This document shows positions 5,709 to 8,514 of a DNA stretch of 8,514 nt, one piece after another. A program made the position numbers and the translations under genes. The notes under the pieces are model-generated. The model had not been told where the DNA came from and made no database searches. It was given only the letters and a program-made list of their open reading frames with translations. The stretch lies in assembly GCA_022792755.1 (NCBI GenBank), contig JAAWBP010000091.1:1-8514 (forward strand), read 5' to 3'. Each line of letters starts with the position of its first letter. Positions within the stretch are counted from its first letter, which is position 1. Source of the stretch: Oscillospiraceae bacterium. Its GTDB lineage: Bacteria > Bacillota > Clostridia > Oscillospirales > Ruminococcaceae.

Positions 5709-5719
5709 TTTGATGTCAA
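5691..5719 (-). promoter_or_regulatory. Perfect-consensus sigma-A promoter of the first TM2 gene
   Basis: The minus strand reads TTGACA (5719-5714), exactly 17 bp, then TATAAT (5696-5691): 12 of 12 consensus positions with optimal spacing. Transcription would start near 5684, giving a leader of about 79 nt to ATG at 5605. The -35 box begins only 16 nt after the stop codon of the upstream aminopeptidase gene. Confidence 0.88.
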
Positions 5720-5734
5720 TAAAGATGTTAAAAA

Positions 5735-7138
5735 TTAATATACGAAAAATTCATAAAATGCGCGGTACGCCATATAGACGTCGATTTTAGAAACCACCTC
5801 AAACGGGGCGTGCATCGAAAGGACGGGGACACCCAGGTCGATGACATCCACATTCAGGTTGGCAATGTAGGCTGCGACCGTTCCGCCGCCGCCCTGATCC
5901 ACCTTGCCGAGCTCCCCGGTCTGCCAAATCACACCCGTCCGGTCGAGGAGGTTCCGGACTTTTCCAGCAAACTCCGCCGAAGCGTCCGACGTCCCGGATT
6001 TTCCCCGCGCGCCGGTGTATTTGGTAATCACGACCCCATAGTTCAGATAGGCGGTGTTTTTCCGCTCCGCCACATCCGGGAAGGTCGGGTCAAAAGCGGC
6101 GTTGACGTCGGCCGACAGGCATTCGGAATGGGAGAGAACCGTCCTTCCCTCGATTCCGTGCGGCTTGGCCAGGTCGGCGATAAAGTAACGCAGAAAGGCC
6201 GACTTCAGGCCGGTGTTCCCGTCGCTGCCGATCTCCTCTTTATCCGCCAGCACCAAAACAGAGGTTTTTGCAGGACGCTCTGTTTTGAGGATCGCCTGTA
6301 ATGCAGTGTAGGCGCAGACGCGGTCGTCATGTCCGTAGGCGCCGACCATCGAACGGTCGATCCCGATGTCCTTCGCCTTGAAAGCCGGAACGATTTCCAG
6401 CTCGGCGGAAAGAAAATCCGACTCGGTAATTCCATATTTCTCAAACAAAAGGTTCAAGAGGTTCAGTTTGACCTTATCGCTGATCTCATCGTCTTTGAAC
6501 GGGAGGCTCCCGATCAAAACGTTGAGCTCCTCCCCCTTGATCCCCTCGGCCAGCGTCCGCTTCATCTGGGCAGCGGCGAGGTGGGGCAGCAGGTCGGTGA
6601 CGCAGAAAACCGGATCTTCCTCCGCTTCCCCAACCGAAACCTCGATTGTCCGGTCGTTCCGGTCGATGATGACACCATGCAGGGCAAGCGGGATTGCAGT
6701 CCACTGGTATTTCTTGATCCCGCCGTAATAATGGGTCTTGAAAAGCGCCAGTTCAGCGTCCTCATAGACCGGGCGGGGCTTTAAATCCAGCCGGGGCGAA
6801 TCGATGTGCGCCGCGGCGATCCGGACGCCGTTTTCAATCGGCTCGTTTCCCACGACCGCGGCAATCAGCGATTTCCCGCGGTTGACCGCATAGACCTTGT
6901 CCCCCGGCAGGTATTTCCGGGCGGGATCAAAGGGGCGAAACCCTTTTTCTTCCAGCAGCTTCACGCCGGTTTTCACCGCTTCGCGCTCGGTTTTTGCAGC
7001 GTCGAGAAACTCTTTATATGGGTCGCAGAAGGAAAAAGCTTCCTTCACATCCTTTTCTTCCATCCGGAGTGCAGCATGCTTCGGGTCTAAAAACAGCTTT
7101 TCTTTCAGTTCCTTGGCAGCGCTTTTGGTTTCACTCAT
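5735..7138 (-). CDS. apeA: M18-family zinc aminopeptidase
   Basis: A 467-residue cytoplasmic metallopeptidase that removes N-terminal residues from peptides; the length fits bacterial M18 enzymes (about 430-470). Expected active-site elements occur in order: AAHIDSPRLDLKP with metal ligand His111; HDDRVCAY with bridging Asp271; DKEEIGSDGNTG with catalytic Glu301 and ligand Glu302; SADVNAAFDP with ligand Asp344; and SMHAPFEV with ligand His443. GARGKSGTSDASAEF (376-390) and KVDQGGGGTVAAYI (412-425) are further M18 signatures. Nothing essential appears missing. The ATG at 7138 has AGGAGGG 6-7 nt upstream, overlapping the coaE stop, so the gene is operonic with coaE. No terminator is visible after its stop. 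Substrate preference (acidic or other residues) cannot be read from sequence. The symbol apeA follows common bacterial M18 naming and is less certain than the family. Confidence 0.95.
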   Translation of the reverse strand: MSETKSAAKELKEKLFLDPKHAALRMEEKDVKEAFSFCDPYKEFLDAAKTEREAVKTGVKLLEEKGFRPFDPARKYLPGDKVYAVNRGKSLIAAVVGNEPIENGVRIAAAHIDSPRLDLKPRPVYEDAELALFKTHYYGGIKKYQWTAIPLALHGVIIDRNDRTIEVSVGEAEEDPVFCVTDLLPHLAAAQMKRTLAEGIKGEELNVLIGSLPFKDDEISDKVKLNLLNLLFEKYGITESDFLSAELEIVPAFKAKDIGIDRSMVGAYGHDDRVCAYTALQAILKTERPAKTSVLVLADKEEIGSDGNTGLKSAFLRYFIADLAKPHGIEGRTVLSHSECLSADVNAAFDPTFPDVAERKNTAYLNYGVVITKYTGARGKSGTSDASAEFAGKVRNLLDRTGVIWQTGELGKVDQGGGGTVAAYIANLNVDVIDLGVPVLSMHAPFEVVSKIDVYMAYRAFYEFFVY

Positions 7139-7149
7139 TACAATCCCTC

Positions 7150-7770
7150 CTATTTTGTTGCCGGCGGTGTAAAACGCCGGATTAACGCATCGATCAATCC
7201 ATCTGCCTTTTGAAGGAATTCTTCCTTCGTCCCATCATTATAAAGAACAATATCGGCCCTTTCCCGGTAAAACGCATCGTCGTTCTGGGCGGACAGTCGC
7301 AGCAAAGCGGCCTCGCGGCTCAATCCGTCGCGCCGTAGGATCCGCTCCAGGCGCAGGTCAAAGGGGGCGCAGACCGCCGCGACGCAGCAGCAGAACCGGT
7401 CGGCGCCCGCTTCATAAAGGGTGGGGGCATCCAGCAGAAGCAGCGCTTCTCCCAACGATTCTGCGGCGGTGATCTGCCGTTCGATTTCCCGGGTAATAAA
7501 CGGGAACACCGTTTCGTTGAGCAGTTTGAGCCGCTCCGGGTCGGAAAAAACAAGGGTGCCCAGCGTTTTCCGGTTCAAGGAGCCGTCCGGGTCAAAGATT
7601 CCGTCCCCAAACGCCTCCCGCAGCGAAGAGAGGCAGCCGGGGTCTTCCCCCGTCACCCGATGGCTCACCCGGTCGGCGTCGATCACCGGGATTCCCCGCT
7701 CGCGGAACCGCCCGCTGAGGAAGGACTTCCCGCTCCCGCTCTGTCCCGTCAAGCCAATCACAGCAGTCAT
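7150..7770 (-). CDS. coaE: Dephospho-CoA kinase
   Basis: A 206-residue P-loop kinase that phosphorylates the 3'-hydroxyl of the ribose of dephospho-CoA with ATP, the last step of coenzyme A synthesis. The Walker A loop GQSGSGKS is at residues 9-16, and the DAD motif at 31-33 is typical of the substrate-binding start of helix 2. LLLDAPTLYEAG (111-122) corresponds to the family's D-P-L-L-F/Y-E segment. RLSAQ (158-162) lies in the lid/adenine-binding area, and ADIVLYNDGT (172-181) is the usual C-terminal motif. Length is standard (about 200). The start ATG at 7770 overlaps the upstream stop as ATGA, pointing to translational coupling. Its TAG stop lies inside the binding site of the aminopeptidase gene. 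A run of three cysteines (127-129) is unusual but not in a known catalytic position. Confidence 0.95.
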   Translation of the reverse strand: MTAVIGLTGQSGSGKSFLSGRFRERGIPVIDADRVSHRVTGEDPGCLSSLREAFGDGIFDPDGSLNRKTLGTLVFSDPERLKLLNETVFPFITREIERQITAAESLGEALLLLDAPTLYEAGADRFCCCVAAVCAPFDLRLERILRRDGLSREAALLRLSAQNDDAFYRERADIVLYNDGTKEEFLQKADGLIDALIRRFTPPATK

Positions 7771-8514
7771 AGCTCCACCACCCGAAAAGCCGCGGCGCGG
7801 AGGAGCCTGTTATAGACGGCGCGCCCCACCCCTTTTCGCTCCGGGCAGCGGGCGTATACGGTTTTCGCATCTTTTTCATCGAGCTTCCGAAGCGCGTCAA
7901 ACAATCCGGCTGCCTGGGTTTCGGGCGTTTCCCTCCCCCCGTATACAATACAAGGCAGGCGCAAAGCCGATTCCTCCCCCTCAAAGGCCAGGGCGAAGGC
8001 ACCGCTTTCCGCTTTATTATTGACATATTCGGCGAATTTATCAAACGGGCCTTTTACCAGTATGACCTCCGCCCTGGGCGCATAGTGTTTGTATTTGAGC
8101 CCCGGCGAGAGAGCCGCCGTCCCCTGCCGCAGCCCTGCTTCTACAGCCGGATCGACCGTGACCGGGATATCAAGCCCTTCCAGCTGCTCCAGCGAAACGC
8201 CGCCGGGGCGGAGAAGATGGACGGAATCGCTCCTGACGAGAACCACGGTGGATTCGACCCCGACCTCACAGCTTCCGCCGTCGAGCACCAGCGGGATTTT
8301 TCCGTCCATATCGCAGAGTACATGCTTTGCCCGGGTCGGGCTGGGGCGGCCGGAGGTGTTCGCGGAAGGCGCCGCCAGCGGAAGGCCGCAGGCGCGGATT
8401 ACCGCCGCCGCACCGGGATGGCTCGGCATCCGGATACCGACGGTGTCGAGCCCCGCCGTCACCTCACGCGGAACCCGCTCCGACTTTGGCAGGATCATGG
8501 TCAGCGGCCCCGGC
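7767..8514 (-). CDS. ywlC: L-threonylcarbamoyladenylate synthase, Sua5/YwlC type (5' end outside window)
   Basis: The enzyme makes threonylcarbamoyl-AMP from threonine, bicarbonate and ATP for t6A modification of ANN-decoding tRNAs. About 249 codons are visible and the frame is open to the right edge. The sequence just before the internal ATG at 8498 reads PGPLT, a conserved YrdC-domain segment, so that ATG is not the start. Full-length Sua5-type proteins are about 340-350 residues, so roughly 100 N-terminal residues are missing. Visible signatures are PGPLTMILPK, PLAAPSANTSGRPSPT, GGSCEVGVESTVV and LLRPGG in the YrdC domain. The linker SPGLKYKHYAPRAEV follows, then a C-terminal Sua5 domain of about 110 residues, which separates it from the short TsaC type. 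It overlaps coaE by four bases. Confidence 0.95.
   Translation of the reverse strand, partial: PGPLTMILPKSERVPREVTAGLDTVGIRMPSHPGAAAVIRACGLPLAAPSANTSGRPSPTRAKHVLCDMDGKIPLVLDGGSCEVGVESTVVLVRSDSVHLLRPGGVSLEQLEGLDIPVTVDPAVEAGLRQGTAALSPGLKYKHYAPRAEVILVKGPFDKFAEYVNNKAESGAFALAFEGEESALRLPCIVYGGRETPETQAAGLFDALRKLDEKDAKTVYARCPERKGVGRAVYNRLLRAAAFRVVEL

Noticed and set aside
5810..6784. Plus-strand open frames of up to 163 codons opposite the aminopeptidase gene.
   Set aside because: They lie antisense to an intact M18 gene with all active-site motifs; no initiation signals or recognisable domains are present.
7384..7392. Run of three cysteines in CoaE (GCA repeat on the plus strand) as a possible metal or redox site.
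   Set aside because: It comes from a short trinucleotide run in a variable region, and no further cysteine pattern supports a metal site.
1..8514. CRISPR arrays, insertion sequences, attachment sites, tRNA or rRNA genes.
   Set aside because: No regularly spaced repeats, transposase-like frames, tRNA cloverleaf sequences or rRNA segments were seen on reading both strands.

Overview
The window is a compact bacterial segment in which every supported gene lies on the minus strand. Strong GGAGG-type Shine-Dalgarno sites, sigma-A-type promoters, intrinsic terminators, a TTG start, moderately high G+C and an ntp-type V-ATPase operon suggest an anaerobic Bacillota (Clostridia, perhaps Oscillospirales-like). 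This placement is inferred from style and gene content, not from a marker gene.

Read in the direction of transcription (high to low coordinates) there are three blocks. (1) About 8514-5735: the 3' part of a Sua5/YwlC-type threonylcarbamoyl-AMP synthase gene, coaE (dephospho-CoA kinase) and an M18 metallo-aminopeptidase gene, packed with ATGA-overlap or short-gap junctions as one housekeeping operon. (2) 5719-4331: two tandem paralogous genes for small membrane proteins, each with two CxxC zinc ribbons followed by a TM2 domain. Each has its own promoter and its own intrinsic terminator. The first promoter is a perfect consensus. (3) About 4240 to the left edge: the start of a V/A-type ATPase operon in the order peripheral-stalk G/H subunit, I, K, E, C. 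This matches the first five genes of the Enterococcus hirae ntpFIKEC... operon, so the remaining subunits (F, A, B, D) probably lie beyond coordinate 1.

The ATPase genes encode most of the membrane sector (I, K), the peripheral stalk (G/H and E) and the start of the central connector (C). The K subunit keeps the full set of side-chain ligands known from the Na+-translocating E. hirae ring, so the enzyme is predicted to move Na+. The Sua5, CoaE and M18 proteins serve tRNA t6A modification, coenzyme A synthesis and peptide turnover and have no obvious functional link to the ATPase.

I found no mobile element, CRISPR array, tRNA or rRNA. The least explained part is the pair of zinc-ribbon/TM2 genes and the regulatory DNA around them. 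I see no convincing evidence of a wholly new system.
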